Source of the DNA: Candidatus Ruania gallistercoris
Lineage (GTDB): Bacteria > Actinomycetota > Actinomycetes > Actinomycetales > Beutenbergiaceae
Reading direction: 5' to 3'
Assembly: GCA_019116305.1 (NCBI GenBank)
Contig: DXBY01000322.1
Span: 1 to 42,119 of the forward strand
DNA: 42,119 bases
Shown in pieces: positions 7,911-16,836 of the stretch. The stretch's first letter is position 1. The number at the start of each line of letters is the position of its first letter. The translations under genes and the position numbers were made by a program. The notes below the pieces were generated by a model, which was not told the DNA's origin, ran no database searches, and saw only the letters and a list, made by a program, of their open reading frames with translations.

Positions 7911-9299
7911 CTATGACTCCTCCCACGGCACCAGCCGTGTCTCTGACCCGTACTGGTCAGCTAGCGCTTGCACTTGGTGATACTGCCGTTGACGCACTGC
8001 TTCGGCGTCCCGGTCAACAGCCTCCGGGTCACACATCGCACGCAGCTCCGACTCAAGTCTGCTGGCGACGTCGGGCCGATCCGCCCACCTGTTCACCAGT
8101 TCCTCCGGGTCCTCGCGGAGGTTGAACAATTGGTGCGGGGAGGCCGAGTGATACAGCAGCTTCCACTCGCCCAGGCGCAGCATGAACGATCCGCCCCGGA
8201 CGTTGTGCCCGTGGTAGCTGGCGAACGCGGGCCGGCTGGCGTCGTCAGTGGGGATCAGCTGCAGGGGTGCCCCGCGCCACGCTTCTGGCCGGCGGGCGCC
8301 GACGGCGTGGAACAGCGCCGCCTGCAGGTCGAGGCTGGTGACCGGGGTGCTCACCCGCTGGCCGGGGGTGAACCCGGGGCCGGCGGCGACCAGCGGGATA
8401 CGCACCGAGTCCTCGTACAGGCTGGTCTTCCCCCACATGCCGAACTTGCCGAGCATCTCACCGTGGTCGGTGGCGTAGCAGACCACTGTGTCCTCGGTCA
8501 GGCCTGCGGCGTCCAGGGTATCGCGCAGTCTTCCGAGCTGGTCGTCCACGTAGGTGACAGCGCCGAAGTATCCCTGCCTGAGGTCGCGGACGAGCTCAGC
8601 GGAGAAGTCCCACCGGCCGTTGTCCCGCACGTCCTGGGCGGCGGGGTGCTGGGCCGACTCCTGCTCGATACCGTGGGCCGGCAGGTCGCCCAGTCCCTGG
8701 TACATCTCCCAGTATCGCGGTTCTGTGCTGTACGGCGGATGGGGCGGGTTGATCTCGATCGTCATCGTCCAGGGTCGGCCCAGCCCCGGTGCCCGGGTCT
8801 GCAGCCAGTCGATCGCCGTGTCGATGTGCGCCCCCTCGGGTGCGTACATGTCCTCCACCGGGCCGTGGGCGGTGGTGGTGCTCATCGGTTTCGACGACGG
8901 GCGCTCGGCCTGGATGGCGTGGGTTCCCAGGCCCTTCCCCGTGCGGGTCACTCCCAGCATCTCGGAGAACCCGAGGGCGAACGGGTCCCGGTAGAGGTTG
9001 GCACCACCGCCCACATAGACGGTGTGCACTCCCTGCTCCGCGAGCACTCCGCCATAGCTGGGATGGCGCCGTTCGAGCACCTTGGAGTTGTTGTAGGCCT
9101 GGGTCTCGTGGGTATACCGGCCGGCCATGAACGCGGTCCGCGAGGGCACACACAGGGGCGAGGGGCAGTAGGCATTCTCGTACACCGTGCCACCGGCGGC
9201 GAGCCGGTCCAGGTGGGGTGTGCGCACCACCTCGTGACCGTAGGTCGAGGAGTAGCGAGGATTGTGCTCGTCGCTGACGAGCAGCACCACGTTCGTCAT
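7911..9299 (-). CDS. Type I sulfatase, cytosolic
   Basis: A 462-residue arylsulfatase/choline-sulfatase-like hydrolase of the alkaline phosphatase fold. The formylglycine site CVPSRTAFMAGRY is present (Cys50, CxPSR), so maturation by a formylglycine-generating enzyme is expected. The N-terminal metal block reads LLVSDEHNPRYSSTYG, with Asp-Glu instead of the usual Asp-Asp. The second metal block is CYATDHGEMLGKFGMWGKTSLYEDSVRIPL. There is no signal peptide, so it probably acts inside the cell on an imported sulfated compound. Its ATG overlaps the stop of the metallophosphoesterase gene (ATGA at 9296-9299), showing translational coupling. Candidate substrates are sulfated sugars or small sulfate esters; sequence alone does not decide. 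Confidence 0.9.
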   Translation of the reverse strand: MTNVVLLVSDEHNPRYSSTYGHEVVRTPHLDRLAAGGTVYENAYCPSPLCVPSRTAFMAGRYTHETQAYNNSKVLERRHPSYGGVLAEQGVHTVYVGGGANLYRDPFALGFSEMLGVTRTGKGLGTHAIQAERPSSKPMSTTTAHGPVEDMYAPEGAHIDTAIDWLQTRAPGLGRPWTMTIEINPPHPPYSTEPRYWEMYQGLGDLPAHGIEQESAQHPAAQDVRDNGRWDFSAELVRDLRQGYFGAVTYVDDQLGRLRDTLDAAGLTEDTVVCYATDHGEMLGKFGMWGKTSLYEDSVRIPLVAAGPGFTPGQRVSTPVTSLDLQAALFHAVGARRPEAWRGAPLQLIPTDDASRPAFASYHGHNVRGGSFMLRLGEWKLLYHSASPHQLFNLREDPEELVNRWADRPDVASRLESELRAMCDPEAVDRDAEAVRQRQYHQVQALADQYGSETRLVPWEES

Positions 9300-12200
9300 G
9301 CACGAGCCTTTCGACGAATCAGCACACCGGTCAGCAGGAGTATCGACGCGGCGAGCAGCAGCGGTAGCTCGGCTGCACCCGTGCTCGCCAGCCCGGGGCT
9401 CGAACCGCCCGCGGCTGCCGATGTAGGGAGCTGCCCCGGCGCGGGGTGCCCCGGCGCGGATCCCTCCCCCGGTCCGCGCACACTCGCAGCGCCGCCCCCG
9501 CCTGGAGCAGCTCCCGCCCCGGGTCCAGGACTCCCCCGCGCGGGGTCAGCTGGGAGCTCCGGATCGGGTTCAGTGGGCAGCGGCTCGCCGCCCTGCGCCT
9601 GCCGGGTGCCGGTGAACATCCCGAACTGGACGATGCCTTCGTCGAGGTCTGCCTGCGCGGTGCTGGTCAGCGCCATCGTGCGCAACCGCTCGGCGTCGTC
9701 GGTCTCGACGACGTCCCGGGTGACGGCGAACCACCCGTAGGGGACGCCGTCGTCCAGATCGTCCCAGGTCACCGTGGCGTCCTCACCGGAGTCATGAGTC
9801 ACCGCGCCGATGATGGTGTCGGTGGGCGTCAGCCCGAGGAGAGCGTCGGTGGTGAACGCGGTGGTGCGGCCCTGAGTCTGGATGGGCACCCGGAAGTCGT
9901 CCTCCTCGCCGTTGTAGCGCTCGTCGGTGTCGTAGTCGGTGGCACCGAACTCGTCCAGGTAGGCGGAGTAGGTGTCCACACTCAGCTCGCCCCGGTCGAG
10001 GTCGAACTGGAGCAGCCGGAAGAACGTGGCACCGAAGGTCACCGGGGTGTCGCCGTCGTAGTTGCCGATATCGGTCAGCCCGAGGTGGTCGGTCCCGATC
10101 CGGTAGCCCTGGTAGTCATGAGTGAGCTCGACCACGTTGTTACCGTTCTGCCCCACGTCCTGGCGCACATTGATGGTCACGCCGGTGACGTGCCCGGCCA
10201 GCAGCAACATGACGTTCGGGTTCTGGGCCATCACGCGTTCGCTGATGATTTCCCCGTCAGCCGAGCGCACACCGTCGCGACCATCGGGCTGCGAGCTGGT
10301 CTTGTGGGCCGCGTGCGTCATGATGATGCCGTTGCGTGAGGAGTACTCATCGAACACTCCACTGGCCCAGTCCGCTTCCTCCTCGGTGACCCGGTACCCG
10401 AGCGTGACCACCACGAACTCCTCGCCACCTGCGGAGAAGAGCACGTAGCCGTTGTCGTTGTCGCCGGCCTGCCACGGGTGGTACTCGGCATCGCGCTGCT
10501 GCCAGCCCTCACTCTGGGCGAGCTGCTCGTAGCGCTCCGGGCCGAAGTAGCTGTTGTAGAGGCTGTCCGGGCCGGACTCCTCACCGTTCAGGTTGTCATG
10601 GTTGCCCGGCAGCACGGCGTTCGGGATACCGGTCTCCTCCAGAATCTCCTGGCTCTGCGAGGCGAGCTCGAACTGGGCGATCGCGCGGTCCCGGTCGCTG
10701 TCGTTCGCCCAGGTATCGACAAGGTCACCGGTGTGCGCGACGAACTCGACCTCGTGCTCCGCGCCGTGCTCGGCCAGCCATCGGTAGGAGTCCTGGTGGC
10801 CGGCCAACCACTCGTCCTGTTCCGCGGGCGGCTTGTTCGGGTTGGTCGCTGCTCCCACCATGTACTGGCTGTCGGTGATGTGCATCAACGAGAAGTCGAT
10901 GCTGTCCGGATCCTCGAACCCGTCCTCGACCGGATTGTCCAGGTCGTCGGCGAACGGATCGACGCCCACGACGAGGGTCCGGACCATGCCGTCGACGTCG
11001 TTCTCGTCGGTGGCCGGGATGCTCAGCTCGATCTGACCGTCGGCGGAACCTCGGGCGGAGTCCGCCACCTCATACCGGCCGGTCTCGGTGCTGAGCAGGA
11101 GAAGGTGCACCTCCCGGGCCGGGTCGACATTGCCCCGCCACACCACGGACTGGCCCGCGGAGGTGAACGGCACCTCGGCCCGGAGGGCAGGAATATCGGT
11201 GCTCGCGGCAGTGTCAAACTCAGTGCCGTCGGCCGGCAACAGCGGGTCGTCGACGGCACTCGCCTGGTCCAGCTCGACGTCACCGGCCACACCGCTCACG
11301 CGGTCGAACTCGGACGCCGGGATACTTCCGGACTCAGCCTGCTCGGCTGCGGAGACGTCGCCGTCCAGAAAGGTGGTGCGCAGTGCGCCACCGGTCGGAT
11401 GGGTCGCTCGTGCGGTGAGCTGGGCCGAGCCGTCCCCGCTGCTCTGCGTCGTGCCGTCGCCGGTGGGGATGGCCGCCGAGGTGATCGTGACGTCACCGGT
11501 GATGGCGCGGCCGAGTCGGTCCAGGCCCTCGTAGGTGAGCGTGTGGTCCCCGCGGGTCAGGCCAGGCCCGATCTCGTCACCGAGGCCGACCTGCTCACCG
11601 TCCAGGCTGAGCGACAGGGCGCCGGCGAGCAGGTCCGCGTGCTGCACGTCCGCTGCCAGCGTGGTCGGTGCCGTCAGCCTCGAGTCCGGGTCCGGGCTGA
11701 TCAGCTCGAAGGACGGCTCGTCATCTGTTTGTTCGGCGAACACCTGCGCGTACCGGGATTCCACCTCCTCGGCCGAGAGCGCGCTGCTGTACAGGGCCGC
11801 CTGAGCGAGCTGACCGGTGACGAGGAACTCCGGGTCGCCGGCCGGATCGGTATCCGCTGCAAGGTAGAAGTACTCGGCCGACGGAGTCTTGATCTGCTCG
11901 CCCTCGGCAGCGACCTCGTCGACGAGCTCACCGTTGAGGTAGAGCGCGAGGGTGGCGCCGTCCCAGACTCCGGTCACGTGGTACCAGACGCCGTGGGCAA
12001 TGTCCGCCTCGACCGTGTAGTAGGTCCCGTCCACGTTGAGGAGCACCTTGACCTGGTCGCCGGCGTTGAGAGAGAAGCCGCCGGCCTCCTTGCTCCCACA
12101 GAAGTTGTTCCGGTCATCGACCTCCGCTTCCGGTCCACCCACGCGAATCGTGCACTCGACGGTGAGCTCGCCGGTGTCATAGATCCCCGGCACGTCGTAC

Positions 12201-12499
12201 CGGACCGCGTTGGAGCCGTCGAAGGTGGCCACGGGTCGGCCCAGCGCCGGTCCAGTCGCGATCGGCGGCTCCGAGCCCACCACTGTGGGCTCACGGTCCA
12301 TGGCCGCGTCCTGAAACGTCTGCCCGGCCAGGTTCACGTCGAGCAGATCGGGCTCCGGGGCCATCGCCTGCCCGGGGCTCGGCTCTGCTGCAGCGGAGCT
12401 CGACCAGAGGCCGAGCATGAGGAGCCCGGCGAGGGCGGCCGAGAGCGTACGCCGTAGAGGTGACGCGGATACGTGTGGTGTGCGATGTGTGCGAGCCAT
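9296..12499 (-). CDS. Wall-anchored LamG-metallophosphoesterase with LAXTG sorting signal
   Basis: A 1067-residue exported protein. A Sec signal peptide (about residues 1-38, ending SSSAAAEP) precedes a LamG/concanavalin-like domain (about 65-250), then Ig-like and linker segments (about 265-530). A calcineurin-type metallophosphoesterase core follows (about 535-800) with HITDSQ, AHTGDLVD, LPGNHDN, THAAHK and AGHVTG; the last motif lacks the second His of the usual GHxH. After a Pro/Gly/Ala-rich spacer the C-terminus has LASTG, a hydrophobic helix and RRKARA, a sorting signal of the LAXTG type used by class E sortases. AAGGAGC precedes the ATG. It is inside operon A between the LplC permease and the sulfatase. 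Likely role: phosphoester cleavage at the cell surface before uptake; the substrate is unknown. Confidence 0.88.
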   Translation of the reverse strand: MARTHRTPHVSASPLRRTLSAALAGLLMLGLWSSSAAAEPSPGQAMAPEPDLLDVNLAGQTFQDAAMDREPTVVGSEPPIATGPALGRPVATFDGSNAVRYDVPGIYDTGELTVECTIRVGGPEAEVDDRNNFCGSKEAGGFSLNAGDQVKVLLNVDGTYYTVEADIAHGVWYHVTGVWDGATLALYLNGELVDEVAAEGEQIKTPSAEYFYLAADTDPAGDPEFLVTGQLAQAALYSSALSAEEVESRYAQVFAEQTDDEPSFELISPDPDSRLTAPTTLAADVQHADLLAGALSLSLDGEQVGLGDEIGPGLTRGDHTLTYEGLDRLGRAITGDVTITSAAIPTGDGTTQSSGDGSAQLTARATHPTGGALRTTFLDGDVSAAEQAESGSIPASEFDRVSGVAGDVELDQASAVDDPLLPADGTEFDTAASTDIPALRAEVPFTSAGQSVVWRGNVDPAREVHLLLLSTETGRYEVADSARGSADGQIELSIPATDENDVDGMVRTLVVGVDPFADDLDNPVEDGFEDPDSIDFSLMHITDSQYMVGAATNPNKPPAEQDEWLAGHQDSYRWLAEHGAEHEVEFVAHTGDLVDTWANDSDRDRAIAQFELASQSQEILEETGIPNAVLPGNHDNLNGEESGPDSLYNSYFGPERYEQLAQSEGWQQRDAEYHPWQAGDNDNGYVLFSAGGEEFVVVTLGYRVTEEEADWASGVFDEYSSRNGIIMTHAAHKTSSQPDGRDGVRSADGEIISERVMAQNPNVMLLLAGHVTGVTINVRQDVGQNGNNVVELTHDYQGYRIGTDHLGLTDIGNYDGDTPVTFGATFFRLLQFDLDRGELSVDTYSAYLDEFGATDYDTDERYNGEEDDFRVPIQTQGRTTAFTTDALLGLTPTDTIIGAVTHDSGEDATVTWDDLDDGVPYGWFAVTRDVVETDDAERLRTMALTSTAQADLDEGIVQFGMFTGTRQAQGGEPLPTEPDPELPADPARGSPGPGAGAAPGGGGAASVRGPGEGSAPGHPAPGQLPTSAAAGGSSPGLASTGAAELPLLLAASILLLTGVLIRRKARA

Positions 12500-12524
12500 G
12501 CGGATGCTCCTTGGTCAGCGATGA

Positions 12525-13388
12525 TCAAGACTTGACAGAGCCGATGAGCACTCCCTTCTGGAAATGCTTCTGGATGAAGGGGTAGACGATGATCATCGGC
12601 AGGGCGGTGATGACCACTGCAGCCATTCGAAGGGTGAGCGCAGGCGTTACCTCATCCGGGTCGAACGCCGCCTCGATGTTCGACGTGAGCAGATCGCGCA
12701 ACACCACTTGCAACGGCTGCAGTGACGCATCCCGGACATAGAAGATGGCGGCGAAGAAGGTGTTCCAGTTGGCGACGGCGTAGAAGAGTCCGATCGTCAA
12801 CAGCACGGGCACGGCGAGCGGGAAGATGATTTGCAGCAACAGCCGCAGCTCGCCAGCCCCGTCCAGTCGTGCCGACTCGGAGAGTTCGCTGGGCAGTCCC
12901 TCGAAGAAGGTCTTCATGATGAACACGTTGAACACGCTCAGCGCTGAGGGAATGATCATGGCCCAGATGGAGTTGAGGAGCCCCGTTTCCTTGACGATGA
13001 GGTAGGTAGGGATGATGCCTGCATTGAACACCGTGGTGAATACAAGCGCCAGGAGGATGAAGCTCCGACCGGGCATCTCCTTGCGGCTCAGCGGCCAGGC
13101 CAGACCGGTACTGAGCACCATGTTGAGCGCCGTCCCCACCACCGTGACGAAGGTGCTCACGAGCATCGCCCGGGGAATTTGAGTCGTGTTCCACATCGCA
13201 ATATAGCCTTCGAGCGTGAAGCTCGTCGGGAACAGCACGTACCCGCCGTTGGCGAGCACCTCGGAATACGGCGTGAGTGAGGCGGAAACCACCACGAGCA
13301 GCGGAACGAGAGCGAACAGACCGATGAAGATCAGGGCGACCACGACGATGCCATCGAAGACGCGGTCCGGAGCAGATCGTTTTACCAT
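12525..13388 (-). CDS. Carbohydrate ABC transporter permease, LplC-like
   Basis: A 287-residue inner-membrane permease with six predicted helices and the cytoplasmic EAA-type loop SESARLDGAGELRLLLQIIFPLAVP region that contacts the ATPase. The ending (IQKHFQKGVLIGSVKS) is typical of the LplC/YtcP group of CUT1 permeases, which import oligosaccharides. Its ATG overlaps the stop of the LplB gene by seven bases (ATGGTAA), so the two are translated together as a heterodimer. No ATPase gene is present in the cluster. This is usual for LplABC-type systems, which share a general MsmX/UgpC-like ATPase encoded elsewhere. The gene precedes the wall-anchored phosphoesterase by 25 bases. Confidence 0.93.
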   Translation of the reverse strand: MVKRSAPDRVFDGIVVVALIFIGLFALVPLLVVVSASLTPYSEVLANGGYVLFPTSFTLEGYIAMWNTTQIPRAMLVSTFVTVVGTALNMVLSTGLAWPLSRKEMPGRSFILLALVFTTVFNAGIIPTYLIVKETGLLNSIWAMIIPSALSVFNVFIMKTFFEGLPSELSESARLDGAGELRLLLQIIFPLAVPVLLTIGLFYAVANWNTFFAAIFYVRDASLQPLQVVLRDLLTSNIEAAFDPDEVTPALTLRMAAVVITALPMIIVYPFIQKHFQKGVLIGSVKS

Positions 13389-14368
13389 ACTTGACCGTCC
13401 CAGCGTCTCGCCATCCGGTTCACCGTCACCATGAGAACGAATCCGATCACCGACTTGAAGAGGCCGACGGCGGCCGCCTGACTATAATTCAGATCGACGA
13501 GACCCGCTCGATACACCCACGTGTCGATGATGTCACCCACCGAGTACACCTGCGGGTTGAGGAACACGAAGATCTGGTCAAATCCGGCGTCGAGGATTCC
13601 GCCGATCTTCAACACCAGGAGAAGGATGATGACGTTCCTGATTCCCGGTAGCGTGATGCTCCAGATCTGGCGCAGCCTCCCGGCGCCATCCATCCGGGCC
13701 GCTTCGTACAGGTCTGGATTGATGCCCACCATCGCGGCAAGGTAAATGATCGCCCCCCAGCCGATATCCTTCCAGACGTCGGAGGTGACCAGGACCGTGC
13801 GGAACCAGTCCGTGGAGTTCAGGAATGGCACGGTGAAACCGAAGGTATCCGACAGGAAATTGTTCAGCACGCCGGTGCTCTGCGAGAGCAGCGCAACACA
13901 GACGCCGTACACAATCACCCAGGACAGGAAGTGGGGCATGTAGCTCACGGTCTGCACAGTCCGACGGAACCAGCTGGTCCGGCATTCGTTGAACAGCAGC
14001 GCCACCACGATGGCGGCAACTGTTCCGATGACCAGTTTGTACACCGAGATGAGCAGGGTGTTCGTGAGCAGTTGGCCAGCATAGTGCGAGGTGAAGAATG
14101 CTACGAAGTGCTGGTACCACGGGTCAGCCCATTCACTGCCCAGGATCCCGAGGCCCAGGTTGTAGTTCTTGAAGGCAATGAGCAGGCCGTACATCGGGCC
14201 GTACTTGTACACAGCCACATACACCAGTGCCGGCACCATCATGATGTAGAGGGCCCGGTACCGCTTGATATGTGCCCAGGTGCGGCGCCGCCGAGATGGA
14301 GTCGGCCGCTTGGCGGTCGCCGGCTCTGCATGGCTCAGCTGGTGCTGACCCGATCCCGCCATCACCAT
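13382..14368 (-). CDS. Carbohydrate ABC transporter permease, LplB-like
   Basis: A 328-residue membrane permease: a charged N-terminus (PSRRRRTWAHIKRYRALY), then six helices and the EAA-type loop YEAARMDGAGRLRQIWSITLP. The motif KYGPMYGLLIAFKNYN and the C-terminal end MARRWDGQVW are typical of the LplB/YtcO subgroup. I place the start at the ATG at 14368 because GGAGG (14377-14381) is eight bases upstream and the codon overlaps the YesL stop at 14362-14364. ATGs at 14383 and 14458 would extend further into yesL. It pairs with the LplC-like permease and the lipoprotein at 15017-16501 as an importer of a complex sugar or glycoconjugate. Confidence 0.93.
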   Translation of the reverse strand: MVMAGSGQHQLSHAEPATAKRPTPSRRRRTWAHIKRYRALYIMMVPALVYVAVYKYGPMYGLLIAFKNYNLGLGILGSEWADPWYQHFVAFFTSHYAGQLLTNTLLISVYKLVIGTVAAIVVALLFNECRTSWFRRTVQTVSYMPHFLSWVIVYGVCVALLSQSTGVLNNFLSDTFGFTVPFLNSTDWFRTVLVTSDVWKDIGWGAIIYLAAMVGINPDLYEAARMDGAGRLRQIWSITLPGIRNVIILLLVLKIGGILDAGFDQIFVFLNPQVYSVGDIIDTWVYRAGLVDLNYSQAAAVGLFKSVIGFVLMVTVNRMARRWDGQVW

Positions 14369-15012
14369 GGCGCGAGCCTCCATCGTGGGCTCTGAGGCTT
14401 CTGCCTGCGCTGGAACACCGAGGCGGACAGACTCGTCAGCAAGCTCGCCCAGACCCACCCCAGGACGAGGAGCAGCGGGGGCGCGAGCACCACGGCGGCC
14501 ACCATCGCGACGGTCAGCATGAGTGCCGCGGCCGTGGTCATCGGCCGGCCGAGGCCGGCGGCGCCGGCTACCCGCAGGCTCGCCAGCAGCGTTCGCTCGT
14601 CTGGCTGGGCTCGCAGCGGTAGTGCGGTCACCAGAGCGCCACCAACGGCAAGCAGTCCCAGAAGGCCCGCTGCCTGGAGCACGGTGGCCACCGTCGGGTC
14701 GAGCACCGCCATTCCTGCCGTCAACGTCTGCGCTGCCCCCAGGAGAGCGAAGAGAACGACGAGCGTGATGCCGGCACGTGCTAGCGGCGCCCGTTTGAAC
14801 GCCTGCCAGTACGCCCGCAGCACCGGACGGTACTCACCCCGGCGGCGCTGCCCGACCACGTCGAGCAGCGCCAGCGTCGAACTGCCTGCAGTGAGCACCG
14901 GCAAGCAGCCGAGGACCCACAGCGCGTTGAGACCGACGCATTCCCAGAACCGCTCGAGCACGCCATACAGCCGCAGCATGCCTCGAGCAGGAGCGGTAGC
15001 CGTACGAACCAC
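14362..15012 (-). CDS. YesL-like (DUF624) membrane protein
   Basis: A 216-residue integral membrane protein with about five hydrophobic helices. The N-terminal pattern RLYGVLERFWECVGLNALWVLGCLPVLTAGSSTLAL matches the YesL/DUF624 family, whose members sit beside LplABC-type sugar transporters in Gram-positive bacteria, as in the rhamnogalacturonan (yes) cluster of Bacillus. The molecular role is not established; an accessory part of the transporter is the usual guess. The GTG at 15012 is four bases after the stop of the binding-protein gene, and the end overlaps the start of the LplB-like gene, so it is part of operon A. Confidence 0.85.
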   Translation of the reverse strand: MVRTATAPARGMLRLYGVLERFWECVGLNALWVLGCLPVLTAGSSTLALLDVVGQRRRGEYRPVLRAYWQAFKRAPLARAGITLVVLFALLGAAQTLTAGMAVLDPTVATVLQAAGLLGLLAVGGALVTALPLRAQPDERTLLASLRVAGAAGLGRPMTTAAALMLTVAMVAAVVLAPPLLLVLGWVWASLLTSLSASVFQRRQKPQSPRWRLAPW

Positions 15013-15016
15013 GATC

Positions 15017-16501
15017 TCAGTTCTCGGTGTTCACGTCTGCGAGCTGCTCACGGGCGGCATCCACAAACTCCGCATACCCGAACTGGCCCTCGAGCGTGTC
15101 AACGACCTCTGGGTAGTTCGATGCCGGCTGCTGGCCGGTCAACAGCTGCACCAGCTGGTCCTCCGAGTACCGATCCGAGTCCGCGCGGTTGTAACCGTCT
15201 GGCGGGACCACGTACTCCTCCCACGTGGTCACCGTGGGCTGACCATGAGCGACTTCGATGTAGTCCATGAGGTCCGGGAAGAGGGCTTCCAGGTAGGGAA
15301 GCTCCTCACGGCCGGCCACCAGGTAGATGAAGAAGATGCCATTCTCGAAGTCGTCTCGGGCGGGTAGAGCGGAGATGTTGCCGTCATCGTCGAGCTCGTA
15401 GTGGGTCCCCTCCTCGCCCCACATGGCGAAGCGGTTCCCCTCGGGGGTGGAGACATAATTGATGTAATCGATGATCTTCTCGATCTTCGCATCGTCACCC
15501 TCCAGGGACGATGGAATGGCATACATCGAAGCAGAATCCGTACTGACTGCCAACATCCCTGGAGACCCATCGGCCTGCTGCAACTGGTCGATCTGAGCCC
15601 ATTCAGCATCCGGATTGGCCTCCCGCCCCAGACCTGCCGACGGCTCCTTGACGATGGCGGTCCAGCTCACACCCACGACGCCAGCGGTGCCTTGAAAGAA
15701 GCGGTCGCGCGCTTCCAGAGCGGTGATGGAGTAACTGTCCGGATCCACAAATCCGGACGCCTCAAGATCGGCAATATACTCCACGGCTTCAGCCATACCT
15801 TCGTCCTGGTAGCTGTTCCGCATTTCACCAGAGTCGTCGAAATAGATCCGTCCCGGACCCGGCGTACCGAACGCTCCCCACAGGTACTTGTAGGTGTCCG
15901 GCGACGATCCGGTGAGCCCGTAGGTGTCATCGCTACCGTTATCGTCAGGGTCGTCCTCGGTGAACGCGCGGAGCACTTCGCGAAACTCCTCGGCGTTGGT
16001 CGGGATCTCCATGTCGAGGTTGTCCAGCCAGTCCTGGCGGATCCAGTACGTACCGTCGTTGGTGTTGTTCTGGTAGGGCGTGATCGCCATGAGCTGGTCA
16101 TCGATCCGGCCCTGGTCAACAGTGTCCTGGCCGACGAACTCGACGTAGTCGCCCAGCTGATCTTCGTAGGGCGTCAGGTCCAGCACCAGTCCCTGTTCCA
16201 TATAGGTGTCGAGCTCGTTTCTCGTCACCTGGAAGATGTCTGGAGAGTCGCCGGCGGCCAGCGAAGCCGAGATGTCTTCCGGTTCCTGCTCATGAACAAC
16301 GGTCGCCCCGATCGCCTCTCCGATGCCGGTGGCAATGGGATTGTCCTCCGGCGGATTATGGTTGTTGCCCGCACCGCCCAGTGCGACATGAATCGTCACA
16401 TCGTCGCCGGAACTTCCGCCGTCGCCAGAACAGGCAGTGAGCGCCATCAATGAGATAGCGCAGGCGCCAGCAACGATCGAGTACCGCTTTGGCGTGGTCA
16501 T
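15017..16501 (-). CDS. Extracellular solute-binding lipoprotein for LplBC-type importer
   Basis: A 494-residue substrate-binding protein. The N-terminus MTTPKRYSIVAGACAISLMA leads to a lipobox LTAC with Cys24 as the lipidation site, followed by a flexible Gly/Ser/Asp stretch and a two-lobed sugar-binding fold of the long LipO/LplA kind (about 490-550 residues). The mature domain is very acidic and rich in Tyr/Trp, as expected for glycan binding. The ATG at 16501 is chosen because it gives a proper signal peptide; the open frame extends to 16657 without a signal. AGAAGGG lies about 11 bases upstream. It is the first gene of operon A, 127 bases from the nearer of two operators (16628-16691), and so probably induced through LacI. 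Confidence 0.93.
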   Translation of the reverse strand: MTTPKRYSIVAGACAISLMALTACSGDGGSSGDDVTIHVALGGAGNNHNPPEDNPIATGIGEAIGATVVHEQEPEDISASLAAGDSPDIFQVTRNELDTYMEQGLVLDLTPYEDQLGDYVEFVGQDTVDQGRIDDQLMAITPYQNNTNDGTYWIRQDWLDNLDMEIPTNAEEFREVLRAFTEDDPDDNGSDDTYGLTGSSPDTYKYLWGAFGTPGPGRIYFDDSGEMRNSYQDEGMAEAVEYIADLEASGFVDPDSYSITALEARDRFFQGTAGVVGVSWTAIVKEPSAGLGREANPDAEWAQIDQLQQADGSPGMLAVSTDSASMYAIPSSLEGDDAKIEKIIDYINYVSTPEGNRFAMWGEEGTHYELDDDGNISALPARDDFENGIFFIYLVAGREELPYLEALFPDLMDYIEVAHGQPTVTTWEEYVVPPDGYNRADSDRYSEDQLVQLLTGQQPASNYPEVVDTLEGQFGYAEFVDAAREQLADVNTEN

Positions 16502-16627
16502 CTGACTTTTCACCCTTCTGTCGTCCCGAGCGGCGTCGCCCGAGAACACTGCCGCGCGAACAGCGTGAAGCGCGGATGGTTGAACACGTGCAAGATTGTG
16601 ATACGCAGCATCGTGGCCACTGCCGTT

Positions 16628-16691
16628 AGTAGATCGGTTTACCAAAAGCGTAATCATCTGGTTCTAGGGGATCAAGTAAAATCGGTTTACT
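16628..16691 (-). promoter_or_regulatory. Operon A promoter flanked by two LacI-type operators
   Basis: Two related operator-like sites lie here: AGTAGATCGGTTTACC (16628-16643) and AGTAAAATCGGTTTACT (16675-16691, perfect 6-bp arms). Read leftward, TTGATC and TACGCT separated by exactly 17 bases form a promoter between them, the -35 touching one operator and the -10 ending just before the other. The same pair, with the same promoter layout, recurs at 21452-21513. A LacI-family gene lies in the locus. Repression by this protein, perhaps by looping or blocking polymerase on both sides, is inferred. Confidence 0.75.
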
Positions 16692-16721
16692 GCTCATGAC
16701 CTGCAACGATGTTCGGTGTCG

Positions 16722-16765
16722 CCGGCCCCAGCAGGGGTGTTGGTCGGTCGAGGCGCCGGGGCCGG
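16722..16765 (-). terminator. GC-rich hairpin downstream of esterase operon
   Basis: CCGGCCCC (16722-16729) pairs perfectly with GGGGCCGG (16758-16765) across a 28-base loop, about 70 bases past the esterase stop. There is no T-run. It could end operon B before the operon A promoter. Otherwise the 16502-16836 gap holds only the promoter/operator region and the leader of the binding-protein gene. Confidence 0.25.
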
Positions 16766-16836
16766 TCGGGTACATAGACACCGCGCACCCCGGCTCCACC
16801 GACAAACACCGAGTTGCCGATCGCTGCCCGCGGCAC

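Noticed and set aside
9296..9560. Transposon-like or recombination scar at the Pro/Gly-rich C-terminal stretch of the phosphoesterase
   Set aside because: The low-complexity DNA simply encodes the wall spacer before the LAXTG signal; no inverted repeats or target duplication are seen.
10478..12457. Long plus-strand open frame of 659 residues opposite the metallophosphoesterase
   Set aside because: High-GC codon bias opens a mirror frame; the product lacks any domain, and the minus-strand gene has a signal peptide, catalytic motifs and a sorting signal.
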